This document shows, piece after piece, positions 38,355 to 48,679 of a stretch of 64,000 bases of DNA. The notes beneath the pieces were generated by a model. It did not search any database. It was not told where the DNA came from and saw only the letters and a program-made list of their open reading frames with translations. The stretch's first letter is position 1. Each line of letters opens with the position of its first letter. Origin of the DNA: Synanceia verrucosa. Lineage: Eukaryota; Chordata; Actinopteri; Perciformes; Synanceiidae. The stretch is taken from positions 22,342,669 to 22,406,668 of the forward strand of contig CM056556.1 in NCBI GenBank assembly GCA_029721515.1, read 5' to 3'. Position numbers and translations under genes: made by a program.

Positions 38355-40404
38355 ACCATGTTTTTTTTGTTACTGGGCAACAGTACAGATAACACCTTCT
38401 ACTTTAAAAGATAACTCTGGTATTTTTCAACCTGAACCCTATTTTTAATGAAAGCGAAAGGTAAAGAAAACCATCTCTTTACTCTCTAGGCTCCTTTCCA
38501 TAATGTTGTCAGACAGGTTAATAACAATCTGTTGGTGTTTGTACACTGATGGTAGTCCCATGTGATTACTTTGCAACCCATTTAGCTTTTACCGAATGCA
38601 GTGCATTTCCTTGGAAGCGTCTATTTTCAACAAAAATTAAATCTTTGACTGATACTGATTTGTCTGTGAACTGATACTTGTGGTGGGTAACAGATTAATA
38701 TATTGAATAATCACAGTGATACTAATTAAAATGTTTCTTAAGCATAAATCAACACGTGATAAAAGGATATTCTGTATTCTAACAGTTCCTGTTTCTCCTC
38801 ATCCCTACGTTGCTTCTCCACCAGGCACTGTTGCCGCGAGACCTCATCCAGGAAGTTGGACTCATCCTCGTCCAAGCCCCTCACCATGTTTCCTGTCACA
38901 TTGGAAATAAAAATGTTCTCAACACATGGCAGTACAGTGATTGTATTTTTTCAGAAAACAAAGGTGTGTGTAGTTTTAACAGATGTGCCAGATTTATTTT
39001 GTTGATTGCAAACACAACATCAATTGTTTATGTATTTTGTCAGAAAATTATTTGGGTAGGGAATAACGAATAGAGAGTTTGTTGGTAAAATAATGGCTTA
39101 TCTTGCCTCTTCAATATTTATTTAAATTACTGATTTGAAATGTCCAGATGGGAAATATCTATTTGGTGGAAATGCTCCAACTCATAAACTAGTTGTTAGC
39201 CTCGCTACCTGGAAGCATATTCTCGACTCTAGCTGCATTGTTCTACAGAGGCTTCATTTTTGTCGCGGGGTTAACATTGCAAACAATTGCTCTACTTCAG
39301 GGTCCAGCGTTAATGGCTGCCCGAATGCTTAGGGCAAGTCAAAAAATAACCAGAGGGCCAGCAGACCCTGCGCAAACTTGCCCAATTGGGCCAGCAACAC
39401 CAACTCTGATTTTTTTCCCCTAATGGTATATTTCCTCGTCTGTTTCTGTCCTCGGAGGGGCCAGGGGTGGAATTTTATAAACCTAGGCTGCAGAGCTCGG
39501 GGCCGTGGGGTGATCAGGCGTTAAACAGGTGGCTCACCTGTTCACAAAGGGCATGGAGGGTGTGACGGCTATCAATAAATACTGCTTTCTGAAGAAATAA
39601 GTGTTGTATACAGTCATCAGAAAACTGATTTTAGTAAAATATAAGCCATGAGCGAACGTATGCACTACACATTGAAAAAAAGAACCTCTTTGGCAGGGCA
39701 AGTAAGAATTTAGATGGGGAAAGTAGATTTGAGAAGTACTTGGAAAAAAACTAGTACTAGGAAAAAGCCTTAAAATCATACCCTGTACTTGCATGTTCTG
39801 CTACACAATATAACAATTATTGTGTTAATATATGTGTTATTAACAACATCGATGTTTGAATTTGTAAATATTACAGATATTGTGCAGTTAAATAGCATTT
39901 AAAGGACTAACAGGACTGAAAATCATTGTTGTGGCTGTTGACCTTCATGACACATACTGTACACTGGCTATATGCTACATAAGCATTAGCTAGTTCAATC
40001 CTAGATGACAAATGAAGGCAAAAGTAGCGACAAAAAAGAGAGACAAGAGAAACTGAGAGACAATACTCACTGAATTTGAATTGCTCCTCATAATCCTCTT
40101 GTTTCTTGTCTTTCTGCTCCTGCAATCTCTCATAGAGGGAACGTGGGTCATACTCTTCCTCTGGGGCAACTGAGGAGAACACAAACAAATAAGTGAATGT
40201 ACGCAGCACTGTATGTATTTTAGAAGTCTGGGGCATGTTGGACCTATGTGTACAGTCAGCGCACGTGGTCTTCTTACCTTCGGGGTCGTCGGGTTTCCTG
40301 ACTTTCTCCCATTCCTCCTGCCTCTTCTTTCTCTTCTCATCAAGTTCTGCTTCTGACACAAACTTCCTGCTGAGGTCAACGCCTGCTGGCCCTCCACCTT
40401 CCAT
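34266..40404 (-). CDS. psme3ip1: PSME3-interacting protein (FAM192A/NIP30), six coding exons
   Basis: On the minus strand the exons 40278-40404, 40071-40169, 38771-38892, 36408-36547, 35275-35360 and 34266-34528 join in frame, with all phases agreeing, to about 278 residues (human about 254). The N-terminus MEGGGPAGVDLSRKFVSEAE, then LDEKRKKRQEEWEKVRKPDD, YDPRSLYERLQEQKDKKQED and NMVRGLDEDESNFLDEVSRQ form the conserved NIP30 domain. The tail has SQAHLLAGAVK and VCVGVLPGLWVYSGSSDSDS followed by an acidic Ser-rich run, the part known to bind the proteasome activator PSME3 (PA28-gamma) in the nucleus. The extreme C-terminus (LPYPRHGRAYR) differs from the human end. Five introns are present. Four are GT-AG and one is AT-AC. 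The gene converges on the copine gene. Confidence 0.93.
35275..35360 (-). CDS. psme3ip1: PSME3IP1 coding exon 5
   Basis: The 86-nt exon encodes SSQSSESSKKQKVEITTTAA and TGNGDQHT. The acceptor is GTTTCCAG and the donor GTGGGA. The segment is low-complexity and poorly conserved. Phase agreement with both neighbours supports it. Confidence 0.8.
35976..36003. repeat. Poly(A) tract
   Basis: About 30 A residues follow eight T residues in a PSME3IP1 intron. Confidence 0.95.
36408..36547 (-). CDS. psme3ip1: PSME3IP1 coding exon 4
   Basis: The 140-nt exon encodes SALVKQASTESRREPEKKVA through SQAHLLAGAVKRR. The SQA(K/H)LLAGAVK block is conserved in the family. It follows an AT-AC intron and ends at a GTAGGC donor. 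Confidence 0.87.
36548..38770 (-). other. psme3ip1: U12-type AT-AC intron of PSME3IP1
   Basis: On the minus strand the intron starts ATATCCTTTT directly after the codon for Arg in LLEYR. It ends CCCCTTAATTCCCACTATCAC, read as a branch site (CCTTAAT) about 13 nt before the terminal AC. Both signals match the minor spliceosome consensus. Removing exactly this segment joins phase-0 codons, LLEYR to SALVK. No GT-AG alternative keeps the frame. The intron is 2223 nt long. Confidence 0.85.
38322..38349. repeat. (AC)n microsatellite
   Basis: About 14 AC units lie within the AT-AC intron of PSME3IP1. Confidence 0.95.
38771..38892 (-). CDS. psme3ip1: PSME3IP1 coding exon 3
   Basis: The 122-nt exon encodes NMVRGLDEDESNFLDEVSRQ and QCLVEKQRRDEEKQELLEYR after completing a split Arg codon. 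The acceptor is TGTGACAG. The 3' side is the ATATCC donor. Confidence 0.9.
39526..39660 (-). repeat. Inverted fragment of the 13.3-kb repeat family
   Basis: CAGGTGGCTCACCTGTTCAC, CATGGAGGGTGTGACGGCTA and TACTGCTTTCTGAAGAAATA are the reverse complement of parts of 13490-13620. It lies in a PSME3IP1 intron. Confidence 0.7.
40071..40169 (-). CDS. psme3ip1: PSME3IP1 coding exon 2
   Basis: The 99-nt exon encodes APEEEYDPRSLYERLQEQKD then KKQEDYEEQFKF. The acceptor is TGTTCTCCTCAG and the donor GTGAGT. Confidence 0.93.
40278..40404 (-). CDS. psme3ip1: PSME3IP1 coding exon 1 with start codon
   Basis: ATG at 40402-40404 opens MEGGGPAGVDLSRKFVSEAE and runs through EEWEKVRKPDDPE to a GTAAGA donor. 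Upstream in the same exon, a likely acceptor (TTTGTGTGCAG) at about 40415 implies a separate 5' UTR exon. Confidence 0.92.
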
Positions 40405-41099
40405 TACAGCTGACCTGCACACAAATGTGCATTACTTAATGTCATGTTTTGACTTGATGTAAATTTTAATCAATAATGCAGTCTATTTCTGTTGGTCCCT
40501 TATAGAATACTGGGTAAAGATGATTATCTGCATTACTAAAATATCAAAACCACCTACGACTATTTATTAGATATGCTGAATCAGTTGATTCTGTTTAATG
40601 AAAGCAAGTCACGTCCATTTGGAAAGACCCAATGGAGAGATCAAGACCATACTGCTCTTTAATGTTGATTGATGATGAAAACGAAATCTACAAACGACAT
40701 GATCACAGATGAAAACAACCATCACAAATCCAACAGAACAACTACGGCACGCGGTAACTGTCGTTACATCAAAACAGGACTTAATAAAATTCAACCTGTG
40801 AGGTTTTGGCTCTCCCTTGTGGATATTTTTAATAATCACAAGAATCTGAAACCATAGCAATTGAAAAAAAAAAACTTTTCGTCAACGACCACAGCTCAAA
40901 ATTTACCACAAGGATAGCACAACCGATTGGTGCCGAAACGCCGACCGAGTTTAAAAAAGACGTCTGCTTCAAAGCTTTTCGTGAGTATCAGCGGCCCTGT
41001 TGATTCACCAGCTGTTACCTGACAGAAGACGATAACAACGTTAGCCGCTAAAGCTAAACCTTTCAAGCCAGAGGTCACTCCAAGCTGATAACATTATTT

Positions 41100-41510
41100 G
41101 GACTCCCAATACGACAGTCAGACTCACGAGCTTTCTATTGTTGTGGTTTAGATGCTCAAGTGATAAAGCCGTGGACAGTGGAAGCAATGTGTGCTACAGA
41201 ACCACCGGCTAGCGTTAGCTTCGTTAGCATTCCAGCAAGAAGCAGTCACCGCTGCCAGTAGCTTGGTAAGAGTGTCATTTTGGAAAAGCAACACATCCTG
41301 TTGCACAACAGAGCATACGTGAATTGTAGCTTATGGTCGTTTCATAGCACGTTGAATTATTTCTGCGTTATATGAACTTACCAAGCTCGGCTTGTTCGTG
41401 TAATACTACTGCTAAAATCAATGACGTTGTGTGTCACAGTAAAAACACCCGACACGGGCTTCGACGTGCGGCTGTTAGTTCCGCCCTGCTCTGCCGCAGT
41501 GGGGAGCACT
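41100..41510. promoter_or_regulatory. Likely PSME3IP1 promoter and untranslated first exon
   Basis: On the minus strand a CCGAGCTTG/GTAAGT donor lies at 41382/41381 and fits an untranslated first exon beginning near 41.5 kb. On the + strand a good donor, AGTAGCTTG/GTAAGAG, lies at 41265/41266. The region may therefore start transcripts in both directions. This is inference from splice signals and position only. Confidence 0.4.
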
Positions 41511-42237
41511 CTTCTTTTCTTTCTTTAAAGGGACACTGTGTAATTTTTAAGTATTTCATTACCTCACATCAACGTCTTCATTCATAAATCTGACTTATCC
41601 TCTTGGGCGAAGAATCAGTTATCTGTCTTGACATAGAGCGGGTCGCTCATATGGATGCTTCCATGTCTTTCCGGTCTATCAAAAACTACGAACTGCCGAA
41701 AGGGACATAAAGCACTACCTGCTAGTACCCATAGGACAAAATGCATTTCCGCGTTTTGCGAGTCAGTGTCACGGAGAAGCAATAATGTTCTGTCGTCCAG
41801 TACATTACTACATACTTACACAAATACCAACATTTTAGGTAAAATACCTGGCCCAAAGGTTCAGCGTGCAAGCCTCACAGGTTCCGTGTGAACAACCTGG
41901 AGTAGATGGCAGGAAATGCCAAAATAAAACAGAATGTGCCCTAACACGCTATTATGATACTATGATACTTGTTGAACCAAAGCATTAATGACAGCTTGTT
42001 TGATTTAAGACTTAACGGACGTGAAAACGGTCCTGAATGGAACTTAAGAACAGTGTAAAGGATTACGAGGTAAAAGAAATAGTGCAGTATTCTGTCTGTC
42101 TTTATTATATTGGTTTATCTCGTGTGTCAGTGACTTAGTAAGTTATGAAAACAGAGCCAGACAGCAGACTTTAATGACTCATGTGTTTCAGATTATTCAC
42201 TTAAGAGTTTATTCTTTATTCTGAATAAAGTGACTCA

Positions 42238-42299
42238 CAGAGCTTCTGTCTCTCTCCAGGGTGCTGAACCTGTGCTGCTGCTGAGCTGAGCTGAGATCT
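42238..42299 (-). repeat. Fragment of H4 upstream sequence
   Basis: CAGAGCTTCTGTCTCTCTCC and AGGGTGCTGAACCTGTGCTG, then CTGCTGAGCTGAG, match 57697-57756 directly and 50518-50580 in reverse complement. So this is a scrap of an H4-linked region without its gene. Confidence 0.75.
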
Positions 42300-43249
42300 T
42301 ATCCTTAAAATGTCTGCCGACAATTTAAATTAGACTCCACCCAACCATATGATTTGTTTCCAAAAAATGTTATGCCGAGGGCTAAGATTTTGGTTAGGTA
42401 GAATTTTGAGGACACACTGGTGCGTTTTGTCTGTGTAGTTTAAAAATTAAGCCCTTTTCCCAAAGAATGACTCTTTCCCTTTGACAGATTTTGTTTTCAA
42501 AATTAAAATGAGACCCTATGGATCGTTTTTTTGGACTTGACCTGAGGAGTCAATCCAGACTTTTGACTACCTCCACCTGCAGTATCCAGACATGAAGACC
42601 ATACTCTCTGCATCACCCAGAGGTGGAACATAAATGAATAGACTTCAAAGCATCTTCTGAACATCTGTGAGTTTCATAGAAGCTTCATGCTGCTGCACCT
42701 TATCCCCATTGCTGATAGACTACTGCGGTAGTTTTCAACTAACCTGTAATCGACTTTTTAGTAGTATTTTAATATTTTGGTCTCCCTTTTCGTTATGTGT
42801 CACCTTTACCTCGATCCACACCTGTTGGGAGTTTGAGCTTTCCTTGTGTGTGTTAATTTTAATGACACTGAAAACACAAGTTCACCAAAATCTCTTGGTA
42901 GCTTTATTATGAGACGTGAGGCAAATTTGATAAAAAATAAAATATGTTTTTTCTCACTACTGTTTAATCACTGTAGGTTTATTGAAAATTAAATTTATTT
43001 ATTTATTTATAAAATTAAAGTTATAATAACTAGTTATGAATACATCTAATGGGCTGTCTTATTGTACCCTAAAGCATGAAGCTATTAGCAATTTTAAATT
43101 AATATTTTATTTAAAAAGACTTTAAACTAGCAGTTGAGTTCATAATATCATGTTTACGATGTTTACAGAGGTAATAAACCAAGTGAGAAGTGGGAAGACT
43201 CATTTGCCCATAGACTTATACAGACTTCTTTTTGAAACACTCAGTGTCG

Positions 43250-43304
43250 CCCAGCAGCACAACCAGCATCCTGGAGAGAGACATCAGTTCTGTCTATGTC
43301 ACTT
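43250..43304 (+). repeat. Diverged fragment of H4 upstream sequence
   Basis: CCAGCAGCACAACCAGCATC and CTGGAGAGAGACATCAGTTC, then TGTCTATGTCACTT, are a diverged copy of 50535-50590. It lies in the same orientation as, and 640 bp before, the H4 pseudogene. Confidence 0.65.
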
Positions 43305-43504
43305 CTTAAGAATAAAGTCTAAAGTCAATAATCTGAAATATACATATATTAAACAATGCTGATTGGTTCTGTATTCATATATTTTGTTCATACAGTATAT
43401 TTGAACAAATATAAACACCAAGATACTTGTACAACAGTCAGAATACTTAATTAATATATGTTGCTTTTTCAGCATCATCACCATCAATGTCCTTTAAACT
43501 TTTC

Positions 43505-43844
43505 CATCCATCCATTTTCTACCGCTTATCCTCACATAGGGTCGTGGGGGGGGGGGGCTGGAGCCTATCCCAGCTGTCTTAGAGCGGAAGGTGGGGACAC
43601 CCTGGACAAGTCGCCACATAGAGACAGACAACCACTCACACTCACATTCACACCTACAGGCAATTTAAATTAGCCAATTAACCTAATCCCCATGCATGTT
43701 TTTGGATGGTCGGAGGAAGCCGAAGTACCCGGAGAAAACAGACACGGGGAGAACATGCAAACTCCACACAGAACCCGGGAAACAAACCCGGTACCTTCTT
43801 GCTATGAGGCAACAGTGCTAACCACTACACCACCGTGCTGCCCC
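43505..43844 (-). mobile_element. Full-length tRNA-derived SINE with perfect 13-bp target duplication
   Basis: In reverse orientation the element has a tRNA-like head (GGCAGCACGGTGGTGTAGTG, then GTTAGCACTG), the common body and a CATCCATCCA tail. It also carries an 11-G run. Both flanks read CTTTAAACTTTTC (43492-43504 and 43845-43857) without mismatch, which argues for a recent insertion. Confidence 0.92.
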
Positions 43845-43937
43845 CTTTAAACTTTTCTTTGATACAATTCTAAAGCAGACTACCATACTTTACTGCTGCT
43901 TACCTGTGAGCAACAAGTCTTAAAGCAGACATGCTGT

Positions 43938-44165
43938 AGGTGGTGTTAATGCACCAAAGAGTTAACCGGTCACCACCGGTCATGAAAACCCAAAGAAAAG
44001 AACATAATCCGAGATGCCGTCACCTACACCAAGCACGACATGAGGAGGACTGTGACCGCCATGGATGTGGTGTATGCTCTGAAGAGACAGGGACGCACTC
44101 TGTACAGTTTTAGTGGTTTAACACACAAATCTGTTTTTAAGGGACATTTAAGGGCCACCCACTTT
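43938..44165 (+). pseudogene. Histone H4 pseudogene with internal deletion
   Basis: The left part (TAGGTGGTGTTAATGCACCA, AAGAGTTAA) is the conserved H4 upstream element, as at 50701-50729. After about 45 bases of other sequence it jumps to the H4 C-terminal coding part, readable as [20 protein letters not shown] then [18 protein letters not shown]. The promoter TATA region and about the first 65 codons are missing. Several substitutions hit invariant residues, for example Glu to Lys and Gly to Ser. A degenerate 3' stem-loop (GGGACATTTAAGGGCC) follows at 44140-44155. It is a DNA-level duplicate, not a processed copy. Confidence 0.9.
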
Positions 44166-44589
44166 ATCAACAAAAAGAGCTCACTTCTTGTTTGAATTAA
44201 ATACATTATTTACTGTATACACACTCCTACAAAACTGAATATATGACTGATAATATATATATAATAATATATAACTGAATTATAATGTTCATCAACATTT
44301 GTGAAAATGGAACGATTTAAAGTGTCATTTCATGTGTTTTCCATACAGTGAGAGCTGTATTTTGATTCTTTGTTTTCAGATTTACAGAAACAACCATAAA
44401 GCCTTTCTCAGATTTTCCAATGCGAGGACAGAATAGTCACACTTTTACAGCCTCAATGTGTTCACTTCCTCCTCCGGCTGACAATGAGATAATTCACATC
44501 TGACGTTGTGTCAGGAAAGATGAACAGTAGTAGAACAAAATCGGCCTTTTAAATAGTTTTACGACCAAAGTTTACAACATCGTTTTTAG

Positions 44590-46485
44590 TCCCTCAATCG
44601 TTTAACCTCTGTGCACACTCGACAGGAATATAGTTTAAAATCGCCACCACTGATCACTGGCCCAACGGGGACATTCATGGTAGCTAACGGAGGGAGCTAT
44701 GCTAATTCTAACTCCGTGGACATGAATCTACCAGCTATTACATCTATGCCTTGCAATTACTGCCGAAAAGCAAAGGAGAGACATTACATCCCTTTGGGAG
44801 GACATCCGACGGCTCTCGGATGAACTACGGAAAAAAGCATCCCTCCTTTCTGAACACATGGACAACATACTGGCTGGTTGTTTGCCTCCACTTCCGGTGA
44901 CGTCTCTCCGGACCAGCCGTCGCCTTTCACCAACCTGCTCCTCTTTTCCCTCCTCCTGTCTTGTTTGCTGGGGATTCAACCATCCGCACGTCAGTGGTCA
45001 CACACTGTCTCCCCAGAGCTACGATCCCCATATCCTGGAGAAACTCCCTGGTCTCCTGGAATCAGCCCCTCCACGGTTACGAAAGTCATCATACACTGTG
45101 GATCTAACGACAGAGCCCGCCGTCATTCTGAGCTGACAAAAGCTCATTTCATCCAACTGTCAAATGTTCTCAACAGCTGTGGAAAGACTGTTTTTATCTC
45201 GGACCGCTCCCCACACTGGGTCGAGGTGCTGGTCGTTTTAGCAGGCTTCTTTACCTCCACACCTGGCTCCAATTCATTTGCAAAACATACAATATGCCTT
45301 TAACCACAACTTTGACCTGTTTTTGGGGCACTCTTCATTTTATGGTTGAGATGGGCTTCCCCTGAGCACCTTGGGCAGTTGCAAGCTTGCGTCCAACTTC
45401 CAGCATGCAGAGTGTCATGCACGTGATTGACTGGCTGATTCACTCACCTGCTCGGCTCACCCCGCCCCCATGCAAAGTCTGCCACGCCTCTGACCCATGA
45501 CAGCTCCCCCTCGTGGTATGTTTCAGTTATTGCTCAACCCCTCTCCATTCCTGTCCACATTACAACCAGACATCAGTTAGTCTCCAAATCAGCCTCTTCA
45601 GTAAATCATGCCGTCAATCATCTGATCAGTGTTTCCGTTGTAAAAACTTGTCCTCACTTATCGTTCCCTCTAAATGTGGCTCGTTTTTAACCAAAATTGC
45701 CTTGGTAAATGCGAGATCGATTGTCAGTAAAACTTTCGGACTAGATCTGCTGTTTGTAAGACAGCTGAGACATGGCTGAATGTGGGTGAGTTTAACCCTT
45801 TCTCTGAACTGTTGCCACCCGATTGCACTTATTTTAGCTGCCCGAGGACCACAGGAAGGGGTGGAGGTGTAGCTTCTTTGTTTAAAAACTGTTTGAAATG
45901 TAGGCAAATTTCAGACTATAATTTCTCTAGCTTTGAGCTAACTGTATTTGAACTCAAACATTCCCAGCCGGTTTTATGTGCTATAATCTATCGTCCACCG
46001 AACCTGGCGACACTGTCTTTTCAGACCATAGGCCTGTTTTATTTGATGTCTCCCTCTCCTGCGAAGCTGAGCGTTGTGCACCTGTTCACTACTGCCACAT
46101 TTTAAATTCCACCATTGCTACTCGGTTCTTGGTGGCTTTTTCTACTGCCGCTGAGAAACTTATAGAATACCCTAGTCCAGATGACTTGATCCACTCATTT
46201 CATTCCACTTGCCTCAACTATTGAATCTTGATACTATAGCTCCAGTCCAAACAAAACGGCCCAAAAATAAAACAGAGCCGTGGCTGAATGATGTCACTTG
46301 AGCATGCAGGCAGAAATGCAGGAGCTCAACGCAAGTGGAAAGCTCTTGAGTGGCTCTCGACAGCGTATTTATGCGGCTTAATGTAAACGGAAACTTTTTT
46401 GAAAACTATGTGTGCTCTATGTTATTTTGGAAAACGGAGGGAAGCGAATATTATCAAAATACCCTGCTATGTGTAAACGTAGCCT
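44590..46485 (+). mobile_element. L2-like LINE, decayed ORF1 and endonuclease region
   Basis: In several frames there are remnants of ORF1: LLSEHMDNILAGCLPPLP, then VVTHCLP, KVIIHCGSNDRARRHSELTK, LPTLGRG and RFSRLLYLHTWLQ. H-x-G-x-N-D is the SGNH-esterase-like motif seen in fish L2-type ORF1. From about 45650 come endonuclease-like pieces (KIALVNARSIVSKT, CAIIYRPPN) and an ORF2 linker (LDTIAPVQTKRPKNKTEPWL then ND). Many stops and frameshifts show it is dead. Confidence 0.75.
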
Positions 46486-46858
46486 AAGTCTCTGAATCAT
46501 CTGGCTCCACCCGATATAACAGACCTCCATCATCTCACACCAATGAGACCACTGAGGTCCTCTGACCAACTACTGCTAACTGCCCCCCCCCCCCAAGATT
46601 AAAGAGTAGAGGTATAGGCTTGCTCCTTCAGTGTCTATTTTTAAGTCCCACCTGACAACACATTTTTCCCTGGCTTTTCATTCTGTATGACTTTTGTTAT
46701 GTTGTGTTGTTTTGTGTAGTGTGTATCCCTGTCTGTGTTCTTGATCTGCTTTTAGGTATGTCTTTTATGTCTTTTACTTAGATGGCCTGTACAGCAATTT
46801 GGTCAACAATTGTTGTTTTTAAAGGGCTTTATAATAAACCTGAACCTCAATATAGCCT
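46486..46858 (+). mobile_element. L2-like LINE 3' end
   Basis: The sequence reads LAPPDITDLHHLTPMRPLRS, then SDQLLLTA, the usual C-terminal ORF2 block. It continues through a C-run to GGGCTTTATAATAAACCTGA. It is joined directly to the upstream LINE part with the reverse transcriptase core missing. Confidence 0.65.
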
Positions 46859-46864
46859 CAGTGC

Positions 46865-47130
46865 TGTAGGACAAGCTCTCTCAGTTGAACATGCCTGACT
46901 ACCTGCAGGTGAATTACAAACTTCCTATCAAACAGGAAACAGAATGTAGAGAATTTTAACCAAGAGTGAGTCAGACAGCAACACATTTCTGAAATCATTA
47001 GTAAGAACCTCAAAAATGTTCGCACTCTGTTTGCTGTGGTCGATAAGCTCACCAGCCCTCCTAATCAGATAGCTCTAGAACTCCTCACAACAGATAAATG
47101 CAATGAATTTGTTGATTTGTGCTGATGGTT
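46865..47130 (+). mobile_element. L2-like LINE ORF2 linker fragment
   Basis: The frame reads ISKNLKNVRTLFAVVDKLTS, then PPNQIALELLTTDKCNEFVD. This is the segment between endonuclease and reverse transcriptase in L2-like ORF2. It is a separate scrap from the neighbouring 3' end. Confidence 0.6.
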
Positions 47131-47306
47131 GACCTAATGTAATGTATTGTACTTTTTCACTAAAATAGTAAGCAAAATTATAAAAGTATGCGACTCCTAA
47201 AACCACCCAGGAATAACTCAGTTAGTAACTGAGTTATTTCTGACATAGTAGGTCAGAATTTGAAACTGTTGAAGAAATGGTTCATACTGCCCGAAATGCA
47301 TTGCGG

Positions 47307-47378
47307 GGGCTGGAGCCTGGTACCCGGTACTTTGCTGTGAGGCGACAGTGCTAACCACTGCACCACAGTGCTGCCCGT
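47307..47378 (-). mobile_element. SINE scrap with internal deletion
   Basis: GGGGCTGGAGCC jumps to GGTACCCGGTACTTTGCTGT, then GAGGCGACAGTGCTAACCAC, the tRNA-like head in reverse. The SINE body is missing. Confidence 0.7.
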
Positions 47379-47639
47379 GGACACCTCCTGTTAAGAGTGC
47401 CTTCAGAGCGATATAAGAAGGACATTAAGAACTCATTTGGGAAACTCTTAAGTCAGTGATCCTTCTTAGCTAATACCTTCTTCACTGTGCTCTTTTCTCT
47501 TCAGAGCTATCTTAACTTGGAAAAGCAGCCAGTATTTTTAAATCCAGGTTAAACTGTTAAACTTCCCTGTTAGGGTTAGAGGGTAGAGTTAGAGGTAGGG
47601 TTAGGAGTTAAATAGTTGGCATATTAAAGGGTTAAAAGC

Positions 47640-47945
47640 TATTCTTTTTGTCGTGTTTATTATTGAGCTCTTTTAAATATTTGTTTTAATCTTTTACACT
47701 GTATGCTGTTTGGCAATTTTAGTAAGCTGTCTGTACTTTCTCTCTAGATGTTCTTTGTTTTAAAATATTGTATTTTTAATCATGTAATGCACATTGAGCT
47801 ACCTTGTGTATGAAATACGCTAAATAAGCAAAGCTGCCTTTCCGTGAAATGGGGAAACACATCTCTGACTCCAGAATCATCAGCACCAGTTCCCCTCAAG
47901 GCTGCATTCTTTCACTGCTCCTCTTCTCCCTGTGCACCAGAGAGA
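47640..47945 (+). mobile_element. LINE 3' tail followed by a reverse-transcriptase scrap
   Basis: TTGAGCTACCTTGTGTATGA and AATACGCTAAATAAGC form a typical LINE 3' tail. At about 47850 a frame reads KHISDSRIISTSSPQGCILS, then LLLFSLCT. This is a reverse transcriptase S-x-P-Q-G-C-x-L-S-P-L-L-F-S-L-Y block with a damaged Pro. A GA microsatellite follows (47941-47985). Confidence 0.6.
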
Positions 47946-47979
47946 TAGAGAGGGCGAGAGAGAGAGAGAGAGCGAGAGC

Positions 47980-48679
47980 GACAGACTTTAATGTCACTAG
48001 TCACAAGTACCAGCAAAATCAGCCATCAACCATATACAAAAACATACATACAATATGACAAGGGGGACAGGAAAACAGGGATGGAAGAAAAATACAGCAT
48101 AACATGAGAGGGGAGGAGAGGAAAAAAACAGATTGTGCTCCCTCCAGGAGCACAGTGTGGGAACAGTAAAAAAAAAAACACCTCAGCAACATAAGCACAT
48201 AATCAGTACACGTTACAACATGAAAACTCATGACTTGCAACAGGGGAGGGAAGTGGGGGCTGGAGGTAGCCCAGTATAGGCAGGCAGCCATCCAGTCCTG
48301 CAGCCATGATAGCTGCTGGTCACAGACCTGCTTGCCAGACTGGTGGTAAAAAGCAGCAAAGGTGTGGGATGGAGTAGTGGTGAAGTGATTGCATGTCAGT
48401 ATATATGTATGCAAGCCTGTGTATTGTAGGCCTGGAGAGTTGCTTCGCCTGACACCACTATCTTGGTGCCTCAGTCCGCAAGATGTCATAACAATAACAG
48501 CAAGATGCCATGGAGACAGCCTTGATAAGGTTCCAGACAGAGTCAACAATCAGCGGGTGTCTGTGGGAAGTGGGGGAAGGAATGCAACAGCGTTGCACTG
48601 CTATGTTCTTCCAGGGAGTACTTGTTCCAGCAGCGGCCTTGACCAAGGCCAGTGTTGGTTGAAGGAGGCTGAAAGCAGA
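47980..48679. other. Anonymous intergenic DNA
   Basis: The longest frame here (48019-48549, minus) has no recognisable motif and no homologue recalled. It is not called as a gene. Confidence 0.4.

Larger units (their letters stand above)
41511..43491. other. Intergenic DNA with two histone-locus scraps
   Basis: No gene was seen. Two short pieces (42238-42299 and 43250-43304) match sequence upstream of the H4 genes and are listed separately. Confidence 0.5.

Noticed and set aside
38784..38892. GT donor (GTTAGA) for PSME3IP1 exon 3
   Set aside because: It would put the next exon out of frame and drop the conserved EYR. The ATATCC donor resolves both.
48019..48549. 176-codon minus-strand frame
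   Set aside because: No motif, low-complexity start in a GA repeat, and no promoter or partner exons.
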